Assembly (NCBI GenBank): GCA_043228905.1
Contig: JBHGNT010000001.1
Location: forward strand, 12,338,001-12,402,000
DNA from: Azolla caroliniana
Taxonomy: Eukaryota > Polypodiophyta
Length of the DNA: 64,000 nucleotides
Direction of reading: 5' to 3'
A program made the translations under genes and the position numbers. The notes beneath the pieces were generated by a model. The model searched no databases and was not told the DNA's origin. It was given only the letters and a program-made list of their open reading frames with translations. Below, piece after piece: positions 9,723 through 22,470 of this stretch (the first letter of the stretch is position 1; each line of letters begins with the position of its first letter).

Positions 9723-12700
9723 ATTAAAAGCCTCTTCGATTTTGTTTAAAATAAACAATATATTATAATGATTTACTTGTCTTTTATTTCACCTTATAAC
9801 TTAATGCTTGCAGCTGGATGTGAGTTCAATGCTTGATTGGGTCTACTCTGCCCAAGTGCTTCTTCCTTCACTAACACATGAAAGTTCCAATGGTATGATT
9901 ACACTTTTGTTATTAATTATTTTCTGTTTTTTGCTCTTTTCTAAGGTCAAATTGTTTTAATATTTTGAACTTTCATATGTTTCATTTAGTATTTGATATT
10001 TTTCACATAGTTAAACTAGTGTTTGATATTTTACTTAATTAGATCAATTTTGGGTCTGTCACATAGCTCTATTAATATTTGGTCTTTCACATTGTCCATT
10101 TAGAAATTGATCTTTCACATAGTTCAATAAGAGATTGATCTTTCACATAGTCCAATTAGAGATTGATCCTCCACATAGCTCAATTAAAAATTGGTCATTC
10201 ACATAGTTATATTTGTATTTGATCTTTCACATACTTCAAATATTATTTGATCTTTGACAGAACTATATTGGTATTTGATGTTTTTGCACAGGAGGATGCT
10301 TTATGGGCTTCAGAGGATCCCCATCAATAGGCACACACTTCAACCCCACTGGTGTATGGCAATACTTTTCAATTTTACATATAAAAACTAGAAAAGCTCA
10401 ATAATATGCTTATGATTATCAGATATTTAAAATGTTTGGATGTTCTTTCTCAAACTTATGCTATATCCATGGCCAAAAAGAGTTTTGATACCTTATTAGA
10501 GATTTCTAATCATCCTTTAGTTTGTTTTGATATGTTATGTTTCTTCTCTTTCAATTTGTCTTCTAATATTCAGTTTCATCCCGGTAGGAATATGTAGTAT
10601 AGTTGGTAAGGCTGTCTGGCAGAGATCAAAAAGTCATGTGATCAACCATTGCCTTGCAATACCATCTAGAAATTAAGTGGAGCTATTACAGAAAAAAGAA
10701 AAAAGAGAGATTTATATTACCACCTAGAAAATTGGTGCAGTGAAATATTAAATTAGTGCAGCTATATAACAGAAAAAAGAAAAAAAAGAGAATTATACTA
10801 ACATGTAATAGAAAAGTCGTGATTCTTGAATATCTGAGAAGGCATGGATTTTTTATGTATTTCCCAATAAAGAAAGTAGCATTTTTAGTGATATTTCCTT
10901 CTTACTAGATGTAACATGGCTCAGGCTCCTCTCTTGCTACATGATGGAGGTCACTTGCCTAGCACCTACTCGGCATTGTCAATACTCAAAATACTCGGCG
11001 ATGATTTCTCTCGTCTCCAAAAGGATGCTTTATTGAGCTCCATGAAAATGCTGCAACAAGCTGATGGGAGGTTGCTATTTCAAAATTTTCCAACTGTGAT
11101 TGAAATGTTTATATCAAGATGATTGATTCAAGAGAGATCCAGATTAGACTGATTTGTACATATGTATCTCATCGATTTCTAATTGTTACGTTTTCAGTTT
11201 TACGTCAGTGCACACAGGAGCAGAGGCGGATTTGCGTTTTGTCTATTGTGCTGGTATCCCTCTCTCCTTCTTTTGTATGTTACACAATGTACTCAGCCAT
11301 GTTTGTGCATCTTTTTTTTATCTTATTGGGGATGATAGTTGGTATGATGAGAAATAATATGATACAAGGAGATGCTTGCAACAAGAAGTGACTCAGGGGA
11401 TTTGTACACAAACAAGCAAGAACAACCTTTTCAATGCTTTGTGAGAAAAAAAGAGATCATGTTTGGCTAAATTTGCAGCAGATGTGTACAAGTTGCTCCC
11501 ACAACAAGCAATCAAAGAGCATGTAAAATATTTAATGAGAGGCAACCTAGCACACAATTAACCATCTCAGGCTTGAGATGATATGCAAAGATATCTATGT
11601 GGGTGTGTTGCCAATTGTGATTGTTTGGATAATTGGTTAATAGAGATGTCTCCTTTATGTAATTCACCTTTTTTACTTAACAAAAGGTGAGAACTACTGT
11701 TGATAGGTTACAATTTGGAAAGCCCCAAGATCATGATGGATTGGTAGATGAACACTTTATCCATGCCCATGACATGTTGGTCCCACTTCTTGCACACATC
11801 TTTAATAGAGCTACGTCTGAAGGTTTTGCTACTAGCTTGATAAAACATACCATTGTAGCAATCTTTGACTTTGGTGATCCCATGATACCTTGTGACTACA
11901 GGACAATCATGATTGGCCATTACTTGACCAGACTATATGGTTCAATTCTCTAGTCAGAATTGAATGTATAGGCAGAGAGAAATGTCTGCAGTTCAGCTGG
12001 GCAGGTAGGTTTTTCAAAGGGATTAATGTTTTGTAGATTTCCAGATAGCCTTCATCATTGTACTGCTCACTCGATTTATACAGTGACTAGAAGCCCTTGG
12101 AATCTTGGTAAATATGCAATGGGAAATCAATGCACTATATGAATCACTGTCAAGAAATGGGCGTTCTCTTTAATGGGTTGTTGGAGATTGTGGCTAACAT
12201 GATTGGAATAAAACAAGGATGCTCACTATCACCCACTCTCTTTGTTGTCTATATAGATGAGGTATCTAATTAAATAGAGAGCTGGGGTGGTTTCGGCGCA
12301 TGCTTGGTGGGGATGGCCATCCTGATATTAATGCTGATGACATTGTCTTGATCTCCAACTCTCTAGAGGGGCTACGGAGAAATTTAGATTCTTTAAATTC
12401 ATGTTCGATAGACAAATATTTTTTGGTGAACCTTGATAAAACTAATCTGTGGTCTTTAACAACACTATAGCATGGGTATATGATTAGAATTGGAATTCTT
12501 CTTGGGAGAGAAAAAGTGACATACACATGATCCTACAAATACCTAGGAGTAACATTCACAAAGCCTTAGATCTCCCTGTTGGATTTGCATGTGCTTGACC
12601 TTTTTTTAAATATGCTACCCTTGAAAGACAACTTCAACTATACAACTCTAAGAACCACAAACAAAACTGTGGCGGACTGATAAACTTGTAACACCAACAC

Positions 12701-14571
12701 TTTTCTATGCTGTAGCAACTGGGGGATTGAGCCTTCATAGGGCACATAACTGGACAGATTTGGAGACTTTTGGTCTTGATGATCGCCTGCATGATAAGAG
12801 AGTGTGCGCTGATAGGAGAAGTGCTGATTGGTTGTTCATGTGTAGATGCATCAAGTCTCAACTTTAGTTTTATATCTTTCCATTCTGTTTGGATGTGAGA
12901 CGTTCTTTCATGACATGATAATTTGGGATTCCTCCACTTAATGGCATGACGATGTGCAATTTGTCTTACCATATGTTTTCTAACATCTTGTCCCTTACAT
13001 GGTCTACTGAAAATAATTGTGTTTAAACATTTGTATATTGTAGCTATTAGTAGAATTCTATTAGTTTCTTAGAAATTCGGAATATATGTATGCTCTCTTG
13101 ATTCTGCAGTAATGCAACCATATCCCTTTTCATGATGATAGTTGTTATTTCCACAATGTTAAAGGATTGGACTGGGATAGACACAGAGAAAGCGTTCAAA
13201 TACATCATGGATTGTCAGGTATAATTAACTGTATTCTACTTTTCATTGTTATTCTCCTTTTTTTTGGTATATGATTAATTTGATCCCTCAAATCTGTACC
13301 ATTTGTTAAATGTTGTGCAGTCTTATGATGACGGCTTTGGTCTTTGTCCAGGTTTAGAATCTCATGGTAATGTAGTACTAAGACAAAGACATCATGTATA
13401 AATTTATATTATAAAAATATGCTCACAAGTTCGAAGGCCAAATATTGAAAAATGTGTTTGATCTCCCCTTGTGATCAAGAAAGTTTATTTATTACAAAAA
13501 AGCCCATTATGATTGTTTGAATTTTGCAAATGTTGCTTTTGAATGTGTAAATTTGTTTACTATAGTCATTAAGCATGTTGATACATTTGTGATTCTCAAC
13601 ATTATGTTTCAAAAGACTTGTTTTTGGGGGAATTTTTTATATAGTTTTGAGAGAATTATTTGTTAGGAGGAGCGACTTATTGTGCGGTTGCTGCACTACT
13701 GATGATGGGGTATATAACATTTGATCCTTCATCAGGGAACTACTCTTCATCCGCACTTGATGTAAATGCACTCATTAAATGGTGTATTCAGGTATGCCTT
13801 TCTCTTTATGTAATGATACTTTTTAAGTACATGATAATGAGGTGTCAAATTAGATATCTTATCTATATAAAGATGGAAGAGAGTGGGTGACGTTGGGGAT
13901 AAAGGCCCAAGGACGCTCCTTTTTTGTATATTTTGACCCTTCCACATGAAAGCTCTCAATTTGGGGGTTATAGACATTTACATTATCTTTATAACTTTTG
14001 GTCATTGGCCGTGTGTGAACATGCCCAAATGACCTAAAAGTCACTCATCAATAGGAATTGGTCCCAAATCTCTCTTAACGACACAGGGGACTTTTAATTA
14101 CCCGATCTTTCTCTCCATTTTTCTACATAGTTTTCTCTACTTTCTCTCTTCTCACACAACAACCCAATGCCTTGGTGTTTTGGAGTAACTGATCACAACA
14201 TCTCATCTCTTTCAGGGGATAGTGGGCATGTTTGTTTTACTCCAATCGTGCTAGCCATAGGCTCTGAAACATGCACCTTTGTTTTACTCTCAACACATTT
14301 CTCCTTTATATTTCCATAAAATTTAGGACATGCATGTGCTTTCTCTTGTGTTTGGAGAAATTGTTGAGTAACTTCCCATATTCTTCTCTCTCTAAAGAAA
14401 TCTTTTGTGCTTCTGCAAATGCTTTTGATCAATTTCCTTATCCTTGACTACATCCAATCTCATAAGGCACTTTCTAGCTTCATGCATTTCTTATCAAACC
14501 GTTTTTCTTTGAACTACATTTCTTGATGCCGTTGCTAGGTATGTGCTTGGTTGAAAGGCATTTGTTTGTAC

Positions 14572-14620
<49 letters not shown>

Positions 14621-15205
14621 TTGCGTGTACAGAGACAATCCGAAACAGGAGGCTTTCAAGGAAGAGCAAATAAACCTTCCGACACTTGCTATGCTTTTTG
14701 GTAAATTACTCTAGGAGGGATATGGAGTATCATATAAAATATATAAATGTTAAGAATTATATAATATATATGTTTAAAAAATAAGATATATATCTACATA
14801 TTTACATAATGTGTTTGTTTTAAGTGATTTTTATGTCAATGCTTATGGAGGATACAAGGTACACTACATCTACTCGGCATGAAAAACTTATGTGATACAG
14901 ATGCATTATCCAGCTTCTTAATGAGTTGCCAATACAAGGTACATATGCAATCTCAAAATTGGTTCCATGTGTAACATTATATGAGAATCCATGTTGTATG
15001 ATAATAATCTTTCGAGTTGCTTTTGTTTTGTTTTTCCTAGTATGGAGGTTTCAGCAAATGTCCGGGAGAAGTGTCAGATATATTACATGCTTATTATGGG
15101 CTTTGTGGTATGAGCTTGTTAGGGGAGCCATTGTTGAAGAAAATCTGTTGTGAGTTCGGTATATCTATAGACGCTGCTAGTAACATCGCAATTGGTTCAA
15201 ATTGA
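9306..15205 (+). CDS. GGB: Protein geranylgeranyltransferase type I, beta subunit
   Basis: Eleven exons in consistent phase: 9306-9449, 9814-9892, 10292-10353, 10925-11070, 11198-11253, 13142-13218, 13321-13366, 13667-13791, 14633-14700, 14851-14938, 15041-15205 (TGA). All introns have GT/AG ends, and the sum is 1056 nt (351 residues), slightly short of the plant family. The product joins geranylgeranyl to Cys of CaaX proteins such as ROP GTPases, as a dimer with the shared alpha subunit. Seen: RLTMAYFTISGLDLL (about 29-43), LPSTYSALSILK, DLRFVYCA, SHGGATYCAVAAL and PSDTCYAFW. Zn ligands D262, C264 and H313 are present with family spacing. Odd: repeat motif SYDDGFG has D where G is usual, and ETGGFQG has T for D. 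The start is uncertain because the frame is open upstream. Splice sites are predicted from homology only. Confidence 0.88.
9955..10281. repeat. Minisatellite in intron 2 of the GGB gene
   Basis: About nine degenerate copies of a roughly 33-bp unit, core TTGATCTTTCACATAGT, fill most of the intron. Confidence 0.8.
11680..12560 (+). mobile_element. LINE reverse transcriptase remnant in intron 5
   Basis: The translation from 11687 has the LINE RT N-terminal pattern (QDHDGLVDEHF, then LLAHIFNRAT, then a YRTIM-like motif). Further on (about 12210-12260) there is GIKQGCSLSPTLF followed by YIDE. Many stops and frameshifts separate these. Being in sense orientation within the intron, it does not touch a splice site. 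It seems to belong to a different LINE subfamily from the one at 18361 and 53893. Confidence 0.8.
14190..14577 (-). mobile_element. LINE fragment in intron 8, antisense
   Basis: Minus-strand translation gives RRIWEVTQQFLQTQEKAHAC and then, after a deletion, STIGVKQTCPLSP. Both match LINE-G (54163-56508). DNA similarity continues to the TTTGTTTGTACATGAG at 14562-14577, which also occurs in LINE-G near 56326-56341, and stops at an AG microsatellite. The fragment is internally deleted. Confidence 0.85.
14574..14619. repeat. (AG)n microsatellite in intron 8
   Basis: About 22 AG units just 13 bp upstream of the exon 9 acceptor; length change here would alter the spacing between branch point and acceptor. 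Confidence 0.95.
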
Positions 15206-18200
15206 ATGATGGAGATGAAATGACCTCATTTGTTAATTGCATTATGAATCCATATGGATTTTTTTGTTCTTTAAATTTATTCCTCTTTGTATTGTTACTA
15301 TGATCCAATGTGAATGTGTATTGTGATAGTGATCCAACATTGATTGAGTTGTCTTTTCGTTTTGGAAGCTACTTTGTTGCCCCACATCAGTCTCATGGGT
15401 TTGTCGTCTCTTTGAAGAACCATCATTTTTTATACTTGTCTTAGTTTGACATTCATTCACACGTCTTCCTTGTTTGTGGACATCTTTGTGTGATGGGTTT
15501 TGGTTTTAGGGATCCTTTGAATGATGAGTATACTTTTATATAACTATTTTAAAGAGCAACGCCTTTACTATGAAAACAAGAGTATACCTACTCTAGCTGA
15601 TCTTAACTGTCATGAGCCCAACATTGAATGCTTTTGGTGCCTTGCTTAAAAGTAAACATCATAAAACCATCACATCTTATTTGTCACATGCTTCTCAAGT
15701 TGTAATTTTTTATACTCATATTGAAAAGCAATGCACCACTAACTAATGTATTCAGAACGTGGCTTCATCCCTACAACCAATACCTCACATTGCTCGTCAG
15801 TGTATGCTCTTCTATCTAATAGCAATAAGTTTATTGCATTAAAATTGATTTATTATAGTTACAATTTATTATAGCAATAAGTTTATTAAAATTGATTTAT
15901 TATAGTTAAAATTGACATATTAGCTATGCATGTTGGTATGTCTTGTTGAGGTATCTCTTGGTTCCCAAGTCATGTGAAAACAATCACTATTGGTGACAAC
16001 TCATTGATATACTCGAAGGTTAGTGAAATATCATGTACTTGGAGATTTTTCTTGTTAAGCATGTGCTATGGGGGCAAGGTTGAGGTTCCCTCGATTGGTT
16101 TTTTGCATAAAATACCTTCCCTCGATCCCTTCATGTAATACCTCTTTGTGCTGACTTGCATGGGACCAGAGCCTAATCATAATAAGGAAACCTATTTCAA
16201 AAATTGTTGCATTGGATAAGGTTTACACCTAACTATGGCCTTTTTAACTGTTTGCACCTAGTATGACAATAGATTCCATACATGAACGCTCTTGACAGTG
16301 GAGGATGATAAGCTAAAGTGTGGGAGGATGATAAGCTAAAGTGTGGGGGGGGTGAAGAGAGAGCTTAGTGATAGCCAACATGTCTTCATCTTCTACAAAT
16401 TCATTTGGCATTGATGGGGAGTTAGTGGGTTCGACAATCAAGGGCAATGTTGTTGGTTGCAGGATTGGCAAGACCATGCTTGGAGGTACTATGGGAGCAT
16501 GATTGTGTCATCATGGGGCATTTACTTGGCCACTCAAATCTTGGCCCCATTTGAAAACAAGAATTGGTTCATGATACAACTATCTTATGCTCTCTCGCAT
16601 CTTTGTTGTTGCCTAATTTAGGAAGTAGGCTTCCTAACCTTGTTGGACCCTTGCTTCTCTCACTTTTCTGAGAGTAGGTGAACCTCGACCTCATTTGTTG
16701 CCCATTCATGCCAAAACACTACCATGAATGCGTGGAGTCACTCTACCATTTGGCATAAGAGATCATTTGTTTTGAATCCAAGTTGCATAAACTCTTGTTG
16801 ATTGAGGATAAGGGAGGGTTCATGAATCATTGATGGATAACATGCACTCATTGATGCGATTCTCTAATGACTAGATATTGACTATATCGTGCACTTAGAA
16901 TAGGTGACATAGTCAAGTTGTGGTATGAGCAATTGGAAGGCCCAAGCCTTGGTTGTTCTAGTGGCCATGATTGAAGATCTTGATTCTCTCTAGTTATAGC
17001 TACTGCAATTTGGTTGAAGATCTCCTCAATTCAATAATGTAAAACTCATCCTTTGTCTTCGAGAGCCACACCACAATTGTGAGGGATTGCAAGGGCTCTT
17101 GGGCGGTCATTAGTTCTCAATGTATAACTACTCCTTGGTCACTAGTTGGAAGTTGTCATCAAACCCCATTCATGGTATTGAAGTTGATGCGATATTTCTC
17201 CATTTGCTACTGCCCTACCAGTAGATTATGCGAATGTAATCCACAATGTGAGTACACAATCACAATCTTAATCAGTTAACCTTATCTCCAAGCAACTCAT
17301 GCACAAACCTTGAGTGCAACCAATAGTACATGGGCAATCTTAACAAGTGAACCTTGCCTCCAAGCAACTCAAGCACAAACCTTGTGTGTAACCAATAGTA
17401 CATGGAGAGGCTAACCAAAACAAACAAAAAAGAAAAGAGAGAGAAAGAAAACATTAATCACAACAATATTGATAATAAAGTAATAGTAATTAATAGTACT
17501 AATAATACTACTCATAAAAATAACATAAACTATATCATAATAAATAACCTCATCCCATAAAAAATATCCCAAAAAATGATAATAATATTATAACTAGCTT
17601 GGACCTCCAAATGCACCCTTAACAAAAGCCCACTAGTTGTTCCCCAATGGTCGGTCTTTGGACATGGGTAATCATCTTAACAACATGACTTATGAAGATA
17701 AGTACTTGTACGTACGCAACACAACCTATGAAGAGATCAACAGTGACACTAAAGATCACATGTGAAGCCAAGAAAAGGGGAATATAACATTAAAGAGCTA
17801 TACAACTCAAATTTATGCTTTTTTAACGCTTCTTCCTAAACTTGGAAGTTTCTTTCTTTCCCTTGTCATCTAAGCTCATTGCATAAGCCCCCTAAGGCAT
17901 TAGTGAGCTTCTTAGTAATGTTAGTGCTTTCAGCAGGAGGTGGCTAAGAGTTCACGAGATTAGGGTACGTGAGTGGTTGGAGAGTGCTAGACAACTACTC
18001 TTCCAACACGCCTTCAATAGTGTATATGGTGGTATGGACTAATGGAGATAGAACTTTGTCGATACAAAGACAAGCACTTGGTGGTGGGGATGTGATATCC
18101 AACTCATGCATGTGATGAATCAAGAGAAGAATATAGAAAGCATAGATGTCTGAGAATTTAATGAACGTGAACAACGATGAAAGAACATTGTCATTCGTGG

Positions 18201-18360
18201 GATTAAAGAGGAGAGTGTGGAAACAACTACATCCCTTAGAAAGGCCATCAGTGAATTGTTTAACATGCATTATGGTATGTCAGATGTGAATGTGTATGGG
18301 GCAAACTGAGTTGGGAAACATGGTGTTACTCGCTCCTGAGAAAGGCCTATTGTATGCACA
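15206..18360. other. Intergenic DNA downstream of the GGB gene
   Basis: No gene recognised. There are small local duplications: about 25 bp at 16300-16345, about 50 bp at 15820-15915 and one of 72-bp period at 17278-17406. Confidence 0.6.
17278..17406. repeat. Tandem duplication, 72-bp period
   Basis: The segment starting AACCTTATCTCCAAGCAACTC at 17278 is repeated with changes at 17350; both end in CCAATAGTACATGG. Confidence 0.85.
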
Positions 18361-18589
18361 ATGACGAATGCTACAAAGAGGGGAATCATACTAAAAAAAA
18401 GTTGGACATACCTCAAAGGTATGCAATGCTTTGTGAGTGAAGATCTTACTATCTCACAACAAAATGCTCGTCGTAAAGAATATGAAGAAAAATTCAAAAA
18501 TAAGGTTAGGGATGTGCCTAAAGACGGAAATGTAGGCAACTAGGGACAGGTGACCTATGAGACTAAACCATGTCTTCTATGACAATGCT

Positions 18590-19075
18590 TTTGGAATTGC
18601 AATGGATACCCATGGAATGCGAGATTGGGCATAGAGGAGTTCATCGATGATTTGGATATCACACTTCTTGTTGAAACATGGGAGCATGATACTCAAAGGA
18701 TTCAAGGTTTAGGAAACTATAATGTACACTCTTTCATATGGGAGAAAAATCCAAGATAAAGTAGAGGACAAGGAGGGGTGGCATGTTTAATTAAGAGGGA
18801 AATAGAGAAATATGCATGGATCGTAAAAAAGGATGAACATAAATGCTACATATGGCTCAAAATAGAAACACCTAATGATTTGCCCACTTTTGTGGTTGGA
18901 TGTTTAACTTACATTCCTCATCAAGATTCTAACTTTTATGCTTGTTTGGATAAAGATCAACTTTTTGCCAATCTAGACGATGATATTGCTTATTTCAAAT
19001 TCAAAGGGGAAGTTCTTGTCTTTGGTGACATGAATGCCCGTACGAGAAGTTTCCGACTTGATGCGCAATAATATT
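18590..19075 (+). pseudogene. LINE endonuclease domain remnant
   Basis: LLVETWEHD, RGQGGVACLIK, YIWLKIE, VVGCLTYIP and VLVFGDMNAR correspond to the metal-binding and catalytic motifs of the exonuclease-endonuclease-phosphatase fold that nicks target DNA in LINE integration. Stops interrupt the reading (for example near 18541 and 18758). Confidence 0.8.
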
Positions 19076-19109
19076 TCATACCACATATGTCAAGGATGCA
19101 ATCTAGGAT

Positions 19110-22100
19110 ATGCAAATGTATAGCCGCTTTTCTAGCGATGACAAAGATCCGGACCAATTTGGGAAGTTACTCCTACAAATGTGCAATAGTACCAAATTGC
19201 TTATTGCAAATGGTGTCTCCTTATGGCCCAATACTAATGGTTTTACATGTAGAAAACATAATGGAAATAGTGTAATTGACTATGTGCTACTTTATAAAGG
19301 TATTTTGGATCGTGTACATAAGTTCTCACTTGGTGAATGGACATCGGAATCCGATCGTAGGGTTTTATGTATTGAATTGAAATGTATGTATAGGTTTGAT
19401 TGTGAGAAGGCCATTGAAGATAATAAACAACCCTATTTGAGGATGAACCTTAAGCGAGCTCTTATGTATTCCAAAATGGTTGAGGATATGTTACAAATGA
19501 CAAAGATACAACACAGTGCCACACTAGAATGCAAATGGGAAGCTTTTAAGAAAGTCATTCTCTCATGTGCAAATGAATGTTATTTGACCAAGCACACATC
19601 TCGGAAATGTATCAAGAAATGTAGTTCAAAGAAAAAATGGTTTGATAAAGAATGTCATGAAGCTCGAAAACGCTTTATGATTTTGGATGTACTTAAGGAT
19701 AAGGAGAATTATCAAAGGCATTTGCATGAGTACAAAAGGTTTATTCAAAGAAAGAGAAGAATATGGGAAGTTACTCAACCATTTTTGTAAATGCAAGACA
19801 AAGCGCACACATGTGCTAAATTTTGGGGAAATCTAAAGGGGAAACGTGTTGAGAGTTATGGTGAGTTAAGTCTTCTTGACTTGTCTATGCATTGTAAGAA
19901 TTGATATGAGCTAGCTCTTGCCGGAAAGATGATGTGTTATGGTTCTCTTTCACACATGTCTCCCTTCTTTACAATCGAAGATATATGCATAGGACTTGAG
20001 AAATTGGCCTCTCGAAAGACAAGCGATCTTCAATGTATAAAGGCTAAAATGCTAAAATGGATGGGAAAGGAAGCACACCCATGGATAAGTGATATGTTTA
20101 ATCATGCATTGCAACATGGTATGCCATATGATTTGACTACACATTGGATCAAAACTTTACATAAAGGTGGAGATGTAAATAACCTTTGCATAAAGATGGT
20201 TCACTTGCTAATGGAAAAACTATTTGGATGTATAATGGAATCAAATATAAGTGCATCGGCTAGAAAAAATGGTAAGAGAGCTTATGGACAAGCCAGCTTT
20301 CGAAAACACCATAGCACCATTGATCACCTTGTCACCGTTCGAGTATTAATGGAGGAAAGTTGTTGTTGAGGTAAAGGTTTATATTGTTGCTTCGTAGACT
20401 TTAAGAAAGCTTTTGATATAGTACCTCTTGGGCATCTTTGGAGGCGAATGGAAGAACTCAAGGTGCCAAGTGAATATATGCTTGAAATCTCTTGAATATA
20501 TGAGAAGGTTATATGTTGTGTGCGAATGAGCGATAAAATTTCATATTTTTCCAATAGCACTATTGGTGTTAAGCAAGGATGCACACTTTCACCAACTCTA
20601 TTTGGTCTATGCACTGATGATTTGGAAGAAATAGTTGCCAAGTTTGTAAACGAAGAAGGTGTTGAAGAAGTTGCAATTAGGAATGTTGTCATTATGCTTT
20701 TGATATGCAGATGATGTAGTGCTTTTTGCAAATACTTTAGGAGATGCGCAAAAGCTTATGAAGGCATTAGAAAAGTTTTGCATGCATACGAAATTAAGTG
20801 TTAATAGCTCTAAAATAAAGATTATGCTTGTAAAGAGCCAAAAAAGAGATAAGCCATGCATTATGTACAATGATGAGCCACTTGAATGTGCGGAAAGCCC
20901 CAAATATCTTCGCCTTGAAGTTCCTTCAAATCATAGATGGAATGAATGTGATACATGCCGCTTAGAGGTGGGAAAGCAAGCATATTATGCATTTGAGAAC
21001 ACATGCAATCCTAGAGATATTAAGTGTTGGGTCCTCAAGAAATACCTTTTTGACACTTTGGTGGCACTGATGCTTCTCTATGGGGTTGAAGTATGGGGTG
21101 GTAACATCCCAAAATCTACTTAGAAAGAGTTTGAAAAACATTTTCTTGCAAAGTTTCTGTTGAGAATCAAGCTCAACATAGTGCAACGTGTGAACACACC
21201 TTTTGAGAATCTATGATTACTCAAAGGTCAAGAGTCACAACACTACTCTCTACACATTAACTATGTGTCATAGAAATCATATTCTATGACACATAACTAA
21301 TGAGTTATATATTCCCCATGATTATGAATCTTCACATTCCCCAAGAGAGAGAGTGGTTGTTGTAGTTAGTTAATGAAGAGAGAGGGTGACTATATATAAA
21401 ACACCCTCCTCACACTTGATATTAAGTCGGTTGTGACTCCTTGTTATGCTACATTTTGTAATTCTTATTCTACTTGTGAAATATACATCTTTTTCTTGAG
21501 TATTCTATTTTCCTCTCATTTATCTATCTTCAATTCTCGTTTCTCTCCTCTCTTTTTCTCTCATAGATATACACACATAACGCACATCTATTCTGCTGCA
21601 AAAGAATCACCATCGATTCTTTACAGTTTCTACAAGTTAAGAAACAAATGCCATACATCCTCCTCCTCCTTGAGACAGGATCACTTCCCATTGAGATCAT
21701 GGCCATGGAAAGAGTTGTTGAATACATGATTAAGGTTCAAAAAATTCCCTCACATCAACTTCCTAGAATCGCATGGGAAGCAAGAAAAAAGATCCAAAAG
21801 ACGCAAAAAAATCCCTCACATCAACTTCCTATTGGATGCAAGATATGAAAATTTGGTTTGGTAGATCAGATGCAACACATTTGCTTCATGATGCATCACT
21901 AGCTTCCTCTATAAATTATGTTTTTTTGCAATGCCAATGTATCATGACATGGGAAAAATGTGGAGGCTCATATTTCACATATTATATTACACATGTTGCA
22001 CCTAACTACAAAACCATATTCTTTGCGGAATGGGAAAACCGTACAGATCGATACATGTTAGAGCCCATTCCGTTGGCTTCTATTCGATCCATTGCATCCA

Positions 22101-22197
22101 TGCAACTTAGCTCACAGGCATTGCGATGTGAGATGGGGTGTTGGGGCACAAGTGATGGGAGTGGTCGACTATGCACACTTTGCCCTAAACAAGTTTG
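19110..22197 (+). pseudogene. LINE reverse transcriptase remnant
   Basis: Starting at 19110 the ORF overlaps the end of the endonuclease and runs through RRIWEVTQPFL (near 19760) and STIGVKQGCTLSPTLF (near 20560). The YADD box near 20702 is destroyed by a small deletion that shifts the frame. The C-terminal part resumes beyond the solo LTR at 21626 and ends in RLCTLCPKQV. Comparison with the uninterrupted LINE-G ORF shows that the solo LTR splits one continuous coding region. Confidence 0.85.
21158..21625 (+). repeat. Solo LTR of the Copia-D family
   Basis: It starts TGTTGAGAATCAAGCTCAAC, ends GATTCTTTACA, and is flanked by a perfect 5-bp duplication GTTTC (21153-21157 and 21626-21630). No internal region exists and LINE sequence lies on both sides, so this is a solo LTR left by LTR-LTR recombination. 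Its sequence is close to the Copia-D LTR at 5938-6334 but longer (468 against 397 bp). Confidence 0.95.
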
Positions 22198-22470
22198 AGA
22201 GTTTGAGTATGATACTTTGATACAATGCGCTGCCTTTGATCATATTCGACCATGCTTTCCACACATCTTCGACCAAGCCCAATCCTTGCACGAATTTCTC
22301 TCACAAGCACCATGTGCACTGTCTATTGCAACATTCATTGGTAAAGTTCTTAAACATTGTGAGTCATTACTCACTTTCACATCTATCACGTGAAATGTAA
22401 TATTTTTTGTCTCATAGGTCATATTTGACCTCCGAAGACGATAATATAATCTATCTATCTGTCTCTCTTG

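Larger units (their letters stand above)
18361..22470 (+). mobile_element. LINE (L1-like), decayed, with endonuclease and RT
   Basis: The plus strand carries an apurinic endonuclease domain, an RT and a C-terminal Cys-rich segment in LINE order. The 3' end (GACCTCCGAAGACG and a TATC microsatellite near 22430-22470) is identical in layout to LINE-G at 53893-53960, so they are one family. It is broken by stops and by a solo LTR at 21158-21625. The left end was not determined exactly. Confidence 0.85.

Noticed and set aside
10595-10660. tRNA-like TAGTATAGTTGGTAAGG in GGB intron 3
   Set aside because: No acceptable B box at the right distance.
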